From the NCBI GenBank assembly GCA_949388605.1, contig CASKJV010000005.1:56781-120780 (forward strand): 64,000 nucleotides of DNA, written 5' to 3'. Below are positions 27,585-36,899 of this stretch, piece after piece. The notes under the pieces were generated by a model. That model did no database searches. It was not told the DNA's origin and worked only from the letters and a program-made list of their open reading frames with translations. Within the stretch, counting starts at the first letter, position 1, and the number at the start of each line of letters is the position of its first letter. This DNA is from an uncultured Clostridia bacterium. GTDB taxonomy: Bacteria > Bacillota > Clostridia > TANB77 > CAG-508. A program made the position numbers and the translations under genes.

Positions 27585-28457
27585 ATGGAAAAAAAATTTA
27601 GAGATATAAAAATAGTAGGCTTAGCCGGAATTTTAGGAAATATTTTTTTATTAATTATAAAGTCATCTATTGGATTTGTAACTCATAGTCAGGCTATGAT
27701 TGCTGATAGTGTAAATAGCGCGTCAGATATTATTGCCTCTTTAATGACATTTATTGGAAATAAAATATCAAGTGAACCTAAAGATAATGACCATAATTTT
27801 GGTCATGGTAAAGCTGAATATATTTTTGCATTATTTATTAGTATTACAATGATATTAGTTTCATCAAAACTATTTATAGATTCTATAAATAGTTTAATTC
27901 ACAAATCTTATTTTGAATTTTCATGGATTCTGGTAACTGTTTGCATAATAACAATCATTATTAAATTTGGTTTATTTTTATATACAAAATTTATGTTTAA
28001 AAAGTATGATAATATCCTTTTAAAATCTAATTATCAAGATCATAGAAATGATTGCGTACTTACCACATTTACTCTTATTTCAATATTATTTGGATTATTG
28101 GGTATTTATTGGATTGATGGTGTTGTTGGTATTGGAATTTCTCTTTGGATATTATTAACAGGAATTAAAATTTTTATTGAAAGTTACAATGTTTTAATGG
28201 ATGTTTCTTTAGATGAGCAAACTAAAGAAATAATAATGAATTTAGTAAAAGAACATGCTGAAATAAAAAATTGTTATAATCTTTATTCAACACCTATTGG
28301 TTATAAATATTTTGTAATATTCACAGTTGCTGTTGATGGAAATATGACTACATACGAAAGTCATAAATTGGCTAACCATTTAGAAAAAGATGTTGAGGCT
28401 TTGGATAAAATTGATAAAGCTGTTGTTCATGTGCATCCTTCAGATATGGAAATTTAA
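27585..28457 (+). CDS. Cation diffusion facilitator (CDF) metal transporter
   Basis: A 290-residue CDF transporter that exports Zn2+, Mn2+ or Fe2+ in exchange for protons. Six hydrophobic helices cover residues ~10-195. The metal site residues are ADSVNSASD (HxxxD/DxxxD type, helix 2) and NYQDHRND (helix 5). The C-terminal ~90 residues are the cytoplasmic ferredoxin-like domain ending VVHVHPSD. ATG 27585 is preferred over an in-frame ATG 12 bases upstream because GGAGAG lies between them. It stands alone. The metal cannot be told from the sequence with certainty. Confidence 0.92.
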   Translation: MEKKFRDIKIVGLAGILGNIFLLIIKSSIGFVTHSQAMIADSVNSASDIIASLMTFIGNKISSEPKDNDHNFGHGKAEYIFALFISITMILVSSKLFIDSINSLIHKSYFEFSWILVTVCIITIIIKFGLFLYTKFMFKKYDNILLKSNYQDHRNDCVLTTFTLISILFGLLGIYWIDGVVGIGISLWILLTGIKIFIESYNVLMDVSLDEQTKEIIMNLVKEHAEIKNCYNLYSTPIGYKYFVIFTVAVDGNMTTYESHKLANHLEKDVEALDKIDKAVVHVHPSDMEI

Positions 28458-28477
28458 ATTTTGATTTGTATGGAAAA

Positions 28478-28511
28478 TTTCATTCATAATATAATTTGTT
28501 AATAATCTATA
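28478..28511 (+). repeat. 34-bp direct repeat, copy 1 (second copy at the right edge)
   Basis: This 34-base stretch, TTTCATTCATAATATAATTT and 14 more bases, is identical to 63967-64000, where the window ends. It lies just upstream of the nested inverted repeat and is probably one end of a longer dispersed element. Confidence 0.75.
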
Positions 28512-28547
28512 TAAAAGAGATTATAAGAATATTTTTTATCAAATATG

Positions 28548-28762
28548 TTTGCAAATAATACAATATAAAAATGAAAAAATGTAAGCGTATCGAAAGTAAA
28601 TTGAATATACAAATTCTTAATTTATAAAATGAGGGATGTTCACGTTGCCTTAGATATATGGGCAAGAAGTGAAAGAGGCGCATTTTATAAATTTAGAATT
28701 TGTATGAAATTTAGCTTGAGCGAGCACATTTTTGAATTTTTCATATTGTATTAGTGCAAATT
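28548..28762. repeat. 215-bp nested inverted repeat (MITE-like or structured RNA)
   Basis: The left arm (28548-28633) and the right arm (28681-28762) pair along most of their length: AATACAATAT with ATATTGTATT, AAATGT with ACATTT, ACAAATTC with GAATTTGT, ATTTATAAAATG with CATTTTATAAAT. The centre is a second hairpin, TTCAC-TTGCC and GGCAA-GTGAA, around TTAGATATATG. The mid-section is bulged and contains AAGCG on the left and GAGCGA on the right, as in the 17.2-17.6 kb elements. No gene lies in 28458-28880. Confidence 0.7.
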
Positions 28763-28880
28763 TAAATAAATTATCTAGTATTTTTATCAAATTAATTATT
28801 AAATTTTAGAAAAACATTTACATTCTATCTGCATAAAAAGTTTAATTAATAAATCTACCCTACAAATTAAAATTTATATG

Positions 28881-31325
28881 CTAACAATTTGTTGCCTTTA
28901 TAAAAACTTTATCTTCATCTGCTAAAATAAACCTTTTTTCATTTTTCTTAATATTTTTATTTAAAATTTCGTCTGCAAGTAAATCTTCTAAGTAATTTTG
29001 TACAGCTCTTCTTATAGGTCTTGCTCCAAACTCTTTATCATACCCTTTATTAATAATAAGTTCTTTTACAGAATCATCAATTTCTAAATAGTATTCCTGT
29101 GAATTTAATCTTTTTAATAATTTATTTAACATTATATCTACAATTTCTTTTAATTCATTCTTTTCCAATTTGTGGAAAATTACAATTTCATCTAATCTAT
29201 TTATAAATTCTGGCTTTAACTCTTTTTTTACTTCTTCCATAACAGCTTTTCTTATATCTTTGTATTCTTCCTCTGCACTTTCATCATCTTTTGAAAAACC
29301 TAATTTCTTTTTTTCTACAATTTTTCTTGCACCAATATTAGAAGTCATTATTATTATTGAATTTTTAAAACTTATTTTCCTTCCCTGACTATTGGTTAAA
29401 ACACCATCTTCTAAAATTTGTAATAATAAATTGAGTACATCTGGATGTGCTTTTTCAATTTCATCAAATAGAATTACTGAATATGGCTTTAAACGTACTT
29501 TTTCTGTAAATTCATTTGAATCATCATATCCAACATAGCCTGGTGGAGATCCTATTAATTTAGATACAGATGAACTTTCCATATATTCTGACATATCAAC
29601 TCTAATCATTGAATTTTCATTTCCAAATAAACATTCTGCTAATGTTTTTGTAAGTTCTGTTTTTCCTACTCCAGTTGGACCTAAAAATATGAACGAACCT
29701 ATTGGGCGATTTGGATCTTTTAGACCTACTCTATTTCTCCTAATAGCTTTTGAAATAGTACTAATTGCCTCTTTTTGCCCAATCACCTTTTTCTCTAAAT
29801 TATCTTCTAAACTTTTTAATTTTTCATTTTCAGTTTCTGATATCTTATAAACCGGTATACCTGTCCATTTAGAAATAATTACTTCTATATCTGATTTATC
29901 TATAATTATATTTTTTTTATTTTTTATTTCTTCCCATTTATTGTTTTCTTCTTCAAGTTTATAAATCAATTCTTTTTCTTTATCTCGTAAACTAGCTGCT
30001 TTTTCATAATTTTGAGAATTTATAGCAGATTCTTTAAAATCAATTATTTCTTTTAATTCATTTTGTATTTTCTTTAAATCTGCTGGTTCTACAAATGCTT
30101 TCAGTTTTACTTTTGAAGATGCCTCATCTATTAAATCAATTGCCTTATCTGGTAAAAATCTATCATTTATATATCTATTTGAAAGTTCTACAGCAGATTT
30201 TATTGCTTCATCTGTAATTTGTACTTTATGATGTTCTTCATATTTATTTTTGATTCCATTTAAAATCTCTATTGCATTATTAATAGTTGGCTCTTCAATA
30301 CATATTGGTTGAAATCTTCTTTCTAAAGCTTGATCTTTCTCAATATATTTTCTATATTCTTTTAAAGTTGTAGCTCCAATAAGTTGAATTTCTCCTCTTG
30401 CAAGCATTGGCTTCAAAATATTAGCTGCATCAATTGCCCCTTCTGCAGCTCCAGCACCAACTATTGTATGAATTTCATCAATAAATAAAATTATATTTTT
30501 AATTTTTTTAGCTTCTGTTAAACATTTTTTTACTCTTTCTTCAAAGTCCCCTCTATATTTAGCACCTGCCACTAAAGATGGTATATCTAATGTTATTACT
30601 CTTTTATTTTTTAAATTATCTGGTACATTATTATTTACTATCTTTTGAGCTAATCCTTCTATAACTGCTGTTTTTCCCACTCCTGGTTCACCTATTAAGC
30701 ATGGATTATTTTTTGTTCTTCTAGATAAAATTTCTATAATTCTATCAGTTTCTTCATTTCTTCCTATTACAGGATCTAATTTTCCTTCTCTAGCTTGTTT
30801 AGTTAAGTCATTTCCAAATTGATTTAAATTTTGAGTATTACTATTCTTTTTTTCTTCTTTTTGATTTGCTTGATTATTAACTTCACTTTCATAGTCATTT
30901 AATATATCTGCAATATCTGAATATATTTTATCTATTTTTATATCTAAAGATTCTAATATTCTTATTGCTATACATTCAGATTCTTTTAATAAACCAATTA
31001 AAATATGTTCTGTTCCAATAAAATTAGTCCCCAATTTTTTAGCTTCTAAATATGCATTTTCTAATACTTTTTTAGTTCTAGGTGTAAATCCTAATACAGA
31101 AAAGTTTTCTTTTACTTTTCCACCAATTAAATCATCTATTTCATCTAAAATATCTTCTGGAGTTAAATTTTGTTTACTTAAAGCTTTTCCTGCAACTCCA
31201 TTTCCTTCGCATACCAAACCATACAAAATATGTTCTGTTCCAATATAACTATGCCCTAAATCAATTGCTAATTCATTAGATATAGTTAAAACTTTCTCAC
31301 CACTTTTTGTAAATTTATATACCAT
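28881..31325 (-). CDS. clpC: ATP-dependent Clp protease ATP-binding subunit ClpC
   Basis: An 814-residue Hsp100 unfoldase that feeds substrates to ClpP. Two Clp-N repeats cover residues ~5-130 (GHSYIGTEHILYGL, GTNFIGTEHILIGL). AAA module 1 has GEPGVGKTAVI, a UVR-motif middle region (INSQNYEKAASLRDKEKEL), and AAA module 2 has FLGPTGVGKTELTKTL. ATG 31325 (MVYKFTKSGEKVL) is chosen because AGGAGG lies just upstream; a longer start at 31364 would read through it. The usual ctsR-mcsA-mcsB partners of clpC are not here, so regulation by CtsR is uncertain; no CtsR heptad pair was seen in the ~270-bp upstream gap. Confidence 0.95.
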   Translation of the reverse strand: MVYKFTKSGEKVLTISNELAIDLGHSYIGTEHILYGLVCEGNGVAGKALSKQNLTPEDILDEIDDLIGGKVKENFSVLGFTPRTKKVLENAYLEAKKLGTNFIGTEHILIGLLKESECIAIRILESLDIKIDKIYSDIADILNDYESEVNNQANQKEEKKNSNTQNLNQFGNDLTKQAREGKLDPVIGRNEETDRIIEILSRRTKNNPCLIGEPGVGKTAVIEGLAQKIVNNNVPDNLKNKRVITLDIPSLVAGAKYRGDFEERVKKCLTEAKKIKNIILFIDEIHTIVGAGAAEGAIDAANILKPMLARGEIQLIGATTLKEYRKYIEKDQALERRFQPICIEEPTINNAIEILNGIKNKYEEHHKVQITDEAIKSAVELSNRYINDRFLPDKAIDLIDEASSKVKLKAFVEPADLKKIQNELKEIIDFKESAINSQNYEKAASLRDKEKELIYKLEEENNKWEEIKNKKNIIIDKSDIEVIISKWTGIPVYKISETENEKLKSLEDNLEKKVIGQKEAISTISKAIRRNRVGLKDPNRPIGSFIFLGPTGVGKTELTKTLAECLFGNENSMIRVDMSEYMESSSVSKLIGSPPGYVGYDDSNEFTEKVRLKPYSVILFDEIEKAHPDVLNLLLQILEDGVLTNSQGRKISFKNSIIIMTSNIGARKIVEKKKLGFSKDDESAEEEYKDIRKAVMEEVKKELKPEFINRLDEIVIFHKLEKNELKEIVDIMLNKLLKRLNSQEYYLEIDDSVKELIINKGYDKEFGARPIRRAVQNYLEDLLADEILNKNIKKNEKRFILADEDKVFIKATNC

Positions 31326-31509
31326 AAATTTCCTCCTAAAAAATCTTAATATTAATATACACATAATATTTTCTTTTTAAACTTTTATTTAGAGATTTTT
31401 TATAGTTTACTATACTTTATTATAATAAAAGAGTAATGTTTAACATTTTCAAGCATTTTAAATATATTTAAGTGCTCGTATTTGTATATATAACTTATTA
31501 TATTTTAAG

Positions 31510-31585
31510 AAAAAGTAGTTAATTAATAAAATGTTTAAAAGAAATATTCTTCTTTTTTAAACTTTTATTAGTTAACTACTTTTTT
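31510..31585 (-). terminator. Long terminator hairpin after the sensor kinase
   Basis: AAAAAGTAGTTAATTAATAA and its near-complement TTTTATTAGTTAACTACTTT pair over about 20 bases with a second internal pairing. On the minus strand the stem ends in a T-rich run. It separates the two-component operon from clpC. Confidence 0.75.
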
Positions 31586-31597
31586 ATTTCTTATCTA

Positions 31598-32935
31598 TTA
31601 CTTTGGCAATTTTATAGTAAATATTGTTCCTTTAGGTTCATTATGGCTTGCTTTTATAGTTCCATTATGAACTGATACAATTAAACTTGCAATTGAAAGT
31701 CCTAATCCACTTCCTCCTGTTTCTCTATTTCTATCTTTATCTTCTCTATAAAATCTTTCAAAAATTCTTTTAAGTCCTTCGTTACTTACTCCTATACCAG
31801 TATCTATAATTTCAATAACACATTTATTATCTTTTTCTTCTGTTTTTATTTCAATTATATCTCCACTTTCTGTATATTTGATAGCATTATCTAATAAAAT
31901 AATCATTAATTGATATATTCTACTAGTATCTATTTCAATATCTATATTGTAATTTAAATTTAGTTTTATTTCTTTATTTTCACATTCTGCAATTTCTGAA
32001 TATGGTGAAATTATACTTTTTATAAACTCGTCCATATTTACATTTTCTTTTTGCAAAATTAGTTTATTTGAATCTGCTCTTGAAAGCAACATTAAATCTT
32101 TTATTAATTTGCTTAATCTTTTTGTTTCATTTAATGTAAGTATTATATCTTCAGATTTATCTATAATTTTTTTATTTGGTTCTTGTAATAATAATTCTTG
32201 TTTAGCTTGTATAATTGTTAATGGTGTTCTAAGCTCATGTGACACATTCTGAACAAATTCAATCTGCCTAGTTATATTATCTTTTAACGGTTTTAATGTT
32301 TTTAAAGATAAAACATAACTTGCAATTATTGAAAGTAATATTCCTATAACTACAGATGTACTAATTATTGACCAATAGTGACTTACTAAATTTTTTTCAC
32401 TGTCAACATTTACTAATAACTGAACATATCTATTATCATTTTCATCTGAGATATCTTCATACATAAAATTTAATGCTTTATATGAATATTTTTTTCCTAG
32501 AGTCATTTCATAAATTTTATTCAAGTTCTTTTCGTTAAAGAAAATTTCATCACTATATTCAGATAATCGTTGCAAATCATCTATATTTAATATTTCTTTT
32601 TCATTGTTTCTTATTATTACTATTACATTGGGATTTACAACTTTTTTTATTAAAATTTCTTCTTTATATTTCTTTATTGCGTTTTCAATCCAATCATTTC
32701 TATTATAATTCCCAAAAATTGATGTTTCTCCTAATATAAATTGAATTCGTTCCTCATCTAATTGTAATATTTGATTTTTACTTTCCATCAATAATATTTT
32801 TGCATTATTATATGTAATATTTCTTACCATTAAAAAGACAAACACTCCAAATACAGAAAAAATTATTGTAAAACCAATTATATTATAAAAAACATGTTTT
32901 AATAATTTAAATTTTAATTCTTTTTCTTCTTCCAT
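31598..32935 (-). CDS. Sensor histidine kinase
   Basis: A 445-residue HK. It has two membrane helices (about residues 13-36 and 193-214) that bracket an extracytoplasmic sensor of ~155 residues. The H-box is VSHELRTPLTIIQAKQELLL with the phosphorylated His; N, G1 and G2 boxes follow (LLDNAIKYT, DTGIGVSNEGLKRIF, GGSGLGLSIASLI). No HAMP domain is obvious. The ATG lies two bases after the response regulator's stop codon, so translation is probably coupled. The signal is unknown; no lantibiotic or phosphate partner is adjacent. Confidence 0.92.
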   Translation of the reverse strand: MEEEKELKFKLLKHVFYNIIGFTIIFSVFGVFVFLMVRNITYNNAKILLMESKNQILQLDEERIQFILGETSIFGNYNRNDWIENAIKKYKEEILIKKVVNPNVIVIIRNNEKEILNIDDLQRLSEYSDEIFFNEKNLNKIYEMTLGKKYSYKALNFMYEDISDENDNRYVQLLVNVDSEKNLVSHYWSIISTSVVIGILLSIIASYVLSLKTLKPLKDNITRQIEFVQNVSHELRTPLTIIQAKQELLLQEPNKKIIDKSEDIILTLNETKRLSKLIKDLMLLSRADSNKLILQKENVNMDEFIKSIISPYSEIAECENKEIKLNLNYNIDIEIDTSRIYQLMIILLDNAIKYTESGDIIEIKTEEKDNKCVIEIIDTGIGVSNEGLKRIFERFYREDKDRNRETGGSGLGLSIASLIVSVHNGTIKASHNEPKGTIFTIKLPK

Positions 32936-32937
32936 AC

Positions 32938-33606
32938 CTACTCAGACCAGATATATCCTACACCTCGAATTGTTTTAAAATATTTATCATATCCAATCTT
33001 CTTTAATTCCTTTCTTAAACCACTTGCATATACTTCAATAACATTTGTAGTTGTTTCACTATTAAATCCCCAAATCTTATCAAAAATTTGCTCTTTCGTT
33101 ATTATAGTATTTTTTGAAGTAATTAAATATTCTAAAACATCAAATTGCTTTCCTTGTAATATAATTTCTTTTCCATCTGCCTCTACTTTTCTATTATTTA
33201 AATCTAAAGTTAGATTTTTAAATTCTATTGTATTTTCTAGGTAGTTTCCATTAGTTCTTCTTATTAAAGCTTCTAATCTTACTAGTAACTCTTCTCTATT
33301 AAATGGTTTAACTATATAATCATCTGCCCCATATCTAAACCCTTTTACTTTATCACTTATTCCGTCTTTAGCAGTTAAAATTAATACTGGTGTATAAATT
33401 TTTTTACTTCTTAATGTATTTAAAACTTCATAACCATCTAAAATTGGCATCATTATATCTAATATTATTGCATCATAGATTTCTTGCTCTGCATACAAAA
33501 TTCCTTCTTCTCCATCATATGCATGATCAACATCATATTTCGAACCTAAACATTGTTCAACTGTTTTTGCTAAAATTTTATCATCTTCTATAATTAAAAT
33601 TTTCAT
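32938..33606 (-). CDS. OmpR/PhoB-family response regulator
   Basis: A 222-residue regulator: receiver domain (residues 1-118) with the phospho-Asp in IILDIMMP and the conserved Lys in LTAKDG, then a winged-helix DNA-binding domain ending in TNVIEVYASGLRKELK and TIRGVGYIW, typical of the OmpR group. ATG 33606 (MKILIIEDDKIL) is preferred over an in-frame ATG ten codons upstream because AAGGTGA sits at normal distance. It is first in a two-gene operon with the sensor kinase. The target genes are not shown by the sequence; the mgtE pair upstream is a candidate by position only. Confidence 0.93.
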   Translation of the reverse strand: MKILIIEDDKILAKTVEQCLGSKYDVDHAYDGEEGILYAEQEIYDAIILDIMMPILDGYEVLNTLRSKKIYTPVLILTAKDGISDKVKGFRYGADDYIVKPFNREELLVRLEALIRRTNGNYLENTIEFKNLTLDLNNRKVEADGKEIILQGKQFDVLEYLITSKNTIITKEQIFDKIWGFNSETTTNVIEVYASGLRKELKKIGYDKYFKTIRGVGYIWSE

Positions 33607-33676
33607 ATAATTCACCTTCACCCTGCAACATTTCACTAATCTTTTATATTATTATCATAAAAAGCTTAAAATAATA

Positions 33677-35020
33677 TTAAATTGCAAAAGCTGTTGTTAC
33701 TATTGAAAAGAAAATTAATACTGTAGTTGCATCTACTAGTGTTGTAAGTAATGGCGCTGCCATAATTGCAGGATCCATTTTTAGTTTCTTTGATAAAATT
33801 GGTAAAACACATCCTAATATTTTAGCTACTATAACTGTAAACACTAAAGTTATTGATACTACTAATGCAATTTTAAAATCGTGATATTGTATAGTTATTC
33901 TTGCAGTGTTTATTATTGCTAATACAATACCTACTATAATAGAAACTCGTAATTCTTTCCATATTGCTTTTGCCCAATCTTTTATAGGAATTTCATCTGT
34001 TGCTAATCCTCTTATAATTAGTGTGGAACTTTGTGATCCGCAATTTCCTCCAGTTCCCATAAGCATTGGAATAAATGATACTAATATTGGTAAAGCAGAA
34101 ATTGATTCTTCAAAATTTGCAATTATTCCTCCTGTTAACATTGCTGATATCATTAATACTAATAACCATACAATTCTATTTTTGGCATGTGTAAATACAC
34201 TTGTTTTAAAATATGAATCTTCAGTTGGTGACATAGCTGCCATTACTTCAAAATCTTCAGCAGTTTCTTCTTGCATAACATCTATTGCATCATCTATTGT
34301 TATAATTCCCACTAATCTATTTTCTTTATCTACTACTGGAACAGCAACAACATCATATTTATCAAAAAGTTTTACAATTTCTTCTTGGTCATCTAATGTC
34401 TGAGCTTTTATAATGTTAGTTTCCATTATATCTTTTACTTTGCTTTGTCTATCAGCAATTAAAAGTGACTTAATATCAACCATTCCAAGTAGTTTTCTAT
34501 CAGAAGACAATACATATGAATTGTATACAGTTTCTGATCTTAATCCTTTTTTCTTTATTCTAATAAAAGCATCTTTTACTGTCATATCTTCTTTTAAATC
34601 CATAAATTCCGTTGTCATTATTGTTCCTGCTGTATCTTCTGGATATTTTAAAAGCTCATTTATAATTTTTCTATCTTCAATTTTAGTATTAGCTAAAATA
34701 CGTTTTACAACATTTGATGGCATTTCTTCTATTAAATCTACTGCATCATCCATAAAAATTTCATTCATTACATTTTTTATTTCTCTATCTGTTAAGCAAT
34801 TTATTAATTTTTCTTCATCATCTGTATCTAATTCTACAAATACTTCTGCTGCTTTTTCTTTTGATAAAAGTCTATATACCATAATTACTTTTTCTTCATC
34901 TAATTCTTCAAAAATTTTTGGAAAATCTGCTTCATTAATATTATCAAGAAATTCACGTAATTGCTTAATTTTTTTATTTTCAATTAAATTTATTACTTCT
35001 TTTATTATTTCTTCATTCAT
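33677..35020 (-). CDS. mgtE: Magnesium transporter MgtE (paralogue 1)
   Basis: A 447-residue MgtE Mg2+ channel. The order is MgtE N-domain (residues ~15-120), a CBS pair (about 130-250, LGMVDIKSLLI, PVVDKENRLVGIITIDDAID), a plug helix, and five membrane helices that begin near 280 (NRIVWLLVLMISAMLTGGI). The TM region carries GGNCGSQSSTLIIRG, the pore signature, and KMDPAIMAAPLLTTLVDATT. Ribosome site GGAGG. It lies 18 bases after the second mgtE copy, with which it shares most of its sequence. No M-box was seen. Confidence 0.93.
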   Translation of the reverse strand: MNEEIIKEVINLIENKKIKQLREFLDNINEADFPKIFEELDEEKVIMVYRLLSKEKAAEVFVELDTDDEEKLINCLTDREIKNVMNEIFMDDAVDLIEEMPSNVVKRILANTKIEDRKIINELLKYPEDTAGTIMTTEFMDLKEDMTVKDAFIRIKKKGLRSETVYNSYVLSSDRKLLGMVDIKSLLIADRQSKVKDIMETNIIKAQTLDDQEEIVKLFDKYDVVAVPVVDKENRLVGIITIDDAIDVMQEETAEDFEVMAAMSPTEDSYFKTSVFTHAKNRIVWLLVLMISAMLTGGIIANFEESISALPILVSFIPMLMGTGGNCGSQSSTLIIRGLATDEIPIKDWAKAIWKELRVSIIVGIVLAIINTARITIQYHDFKIALVVSITLVFTVIVAKILGCVLPILSKKLKMDPAIMAAPLLTTLVDATTVLIFFSIVTTAFAI

Positions 35021-35038
35021 AAAACAATTCCTCCAATC

Positions 35039-36388
35039 TTATATATTTAAAATTAATGTAGAAAGTCCAAAAAATACAGTAACTGAAATAACATCAACAA
35101 TTGTAGTAATAATTGGTGATGCCATTAAAGCTGGATCTAATTTCATTTTTTTTGCAATAATTGGTAATATTCCTCCAATTAGCTTTGCAGAAATTACTAT
35201 ACAAATAAGTGTAATTCCAACAACAATGGCAATTAAAGTATTGTGATATTGAACAGCAATTCTAATTCCATTAACAACTGCCAAAACAACACCTACTACT
35301 AATGAAACTCTTAATTCTTTCCATATTACTTTAAATAAATCTTTTGTAGCAATTTCATCTGTTGCAAGTCCTCTTATTATAAGTGTAGAACTTTGTGAGC
35401 CACAATTTCCTCCTGTATCCATAAGCATTGGTATAAAAGCAACTAATATTGGTAATGTGGCAATAGTATTTTCAAAACTAGTCATAATTGTTCCTGTTAT
35501 TGTAGCAGATAACATTAAAAGTAAAAGCCATAATATTCTATTTTTTGCATGTGTAAATACACTTGTTTTAAAATATGAATCATCAGTTGTTGATGTAATA
35601 CCAGCCATCAATTCAAAGTCTTCTTCTGTTTCTTCTTGCATAACATCTATTGCATCATCTATTGTTATAATTCCTACTAATCTATTTTCTTTATCTACTA
35701 CTGGTATTGCAACTAAATCATATTTATCAAATACTTTAGTTACTTCCTCCTGATCTTCTAAAGTCTGAACTTTAATAACATTTGTATCCATAATTTCTTT
35801 TACTAGTTCGTCTGTTTCTGCAATCAAAAGGTCTTTTATATCTAATACTCCTAGTAGTTTTCTGTCTGCTGATAATATATAGCAATTATATACAGTTTCT
35901 TTTTGTAAACCTTTGGCTTTTATAACATCAAAAGCTTTCTCTACTGTCATATTTTCTTTTAAGTCTATAAATTCGGTGGTCATAAGACTTCCAGCTGTAT
36001 CTTCTGGATATTTTAAAAGTTCATTTATAATTTTTCTATTTTCTGATTTTGTATTAGCTAAAATACGCTTCACAACATTTGCTGGCATTTCTTCTATTAA
36101 ATCAACAGCATCATCCATGAAAATTTTATTCATAACATTTTTTATTTCTTTATCTGTTAAACAGTTTATTAAATTTTCTTGATCATCATGTTCTAATTCA
36201 ACAAATACTTCTGCTGCTTTTTCTTTTGATAAAAGCCTATATACCATTATTATTTTTTCGTCATCTATATTTTCAAAAATACTCGGGAAGTCAGCACTAT
36301 TTATATTTTCTAAATATTTACGTAATTCATTTATTCTTTTATTTTCGATTAAAGTTGTTACTTTTTCTACTATTTTTTCGTCTTCCAT
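35039..36388 (-). CDS. mgtE: Magnesium transporter MgtE (paralogue 2)
   Basis: A 449-residue MgtE with the same domain order: N-domain, a CBS pair ending VVDKENRLVGIITIDDAIDV, then the membrane domain with GGNCGSQSSTLIIRG and KMKLDPALMASPIITTIVDV. It differs from its neighbour mostly in the membrane domain and the linker, and keeps the pore signature. Ribosome site AGGGGG. It is the promoter-proximal gene of the pair. The tandem copies look like an old duplication, as divergence is spread over the whole length. Confidence 0.93.
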   Translation of the reverse strand: MEDEKIVEKVTTLIENKRINELRKYLENINSADFPSIFENIDDEKIIMVYRLLSKEKAAEVFVELEHDDQENLINCLTDKEIKNVMNKIFMDDAVDLIEEMPANVVKRILANTKSENRKIINELLKYPEDTAGSLMTTEFIDLKENMTVEKAFDVIKAKGLQKETVYNCYILSADRKLLGVLDIKDLLIAETDELVKEIMDTNVIKVQTLEDQEEVTKVFDKYDLVAIPVVDKENRLVGIITIDDAIDVMQEETEEDFELMAGITSTTDDSYFKTSVFTHAKNRILWLLLLMLSATITGTIMTSFENTIATLPILVAFIPMLMDTGGNCGSQSSTLIIRGLATDEIATKDLFKVIWKELRVSLVVGVVLAVVNGIRIAVQYHNTLIAIVVGITLICIVISAKLIGGILPIIAKKMKLDPALMASPIITTIVDVISVTVFFGLSTLILNI

Positions 36389-36473
36389 GCTAAATCCCCC
36401 TATCTTTCATTTTATTTCTTTATATTAATATGTAAAACATATTAAATACGTTATGTAAATTTAAAACATATTA

Positions 36474-36501
36474 ATTATACCATATAATTAATAAAAGTCA
36501 A
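36474..36501 (-). promoter_or_regulatory. Promoter of the mgtE operon
   Basis: On the minus strand TTGACT (36501-36496), a 16-base spacer and TATAAT (36479-36474). The leader is only ~85 bases, too short for an M-box. Confidence 0.7.
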
Positions 36502-36857
36502 TATAAGTCAAAAAAAGTTCAAAATAATTACTTTTTATCCTTTTTTACTATTTTAATTCTTATTACTCTCTTTTTCTCCTTTTTTCTTCCATTTTTATTC
36601 TTGTAGATATTATATATACAAAAAACATAATTATCTAATTACTCTTAAATCCAATACATTTTAGTAAATCACAACCATGTTTTTTATAGTACTATTAAAA
36701 TTCTCAAAATTTTAATAGATATTTGATAAATAGTATATATCTTTTTATATTCTAATATAAGCATTTTGACTTTCTAAAAATCTCCCTATTGAAGCATTTT
36801 ACATAATATTGTATAATGTTAGTGATACGTTAGAAATTTTTTAAAATTATTGATTAA
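36502..36857. other. 356-bp region with no gene
   Basis: AT-rich. It contains a perfect 10-bp inverted repeat CTATTAAAAT (36692-36701) and ATTTTAATAG (36709-36718), and a plus-strand promoter-like TTGAAG (36789) with TATAAT (36812) at 17-base spacing that points at the terminator hairpin of the next gene. Neither feeds an open frame. Confidence 0.5.
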
Positions 36858-36896
36858 AATGCAAGAGCCTTGAATAAAATTCAAGGCTCTTGCATT
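36858..36896 (-). terminator. Terminator of the orphan gene at 36.9 kb
   Basis: An 18-bp perfect stem based on AATGCAAGAGCCTTGAAT with a three-base loop, starting three bases after the stop codon. A T-rich tract follows on the minus strand. Confidence 0.85.
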
Positions 36897-36899
36897 CTT

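Noticed and set aside
28478..28762. Insertion sequence with transposase
   Set aside because: No open frame of useful length is present; at most a non-autonomous element.
34413..35246. Long plus-strand open frame opposite the mgtE genes
   Set aside because: A shadow of the minus-strand coding sequence: Ser/Ile-rich translation and no ribosome site or family match.
36389..36473. M-box riboswitch upstream of mgtE
   Set aside because: The leader from the promoter is about 85 bases, too short, and no M-box motifs are visible.
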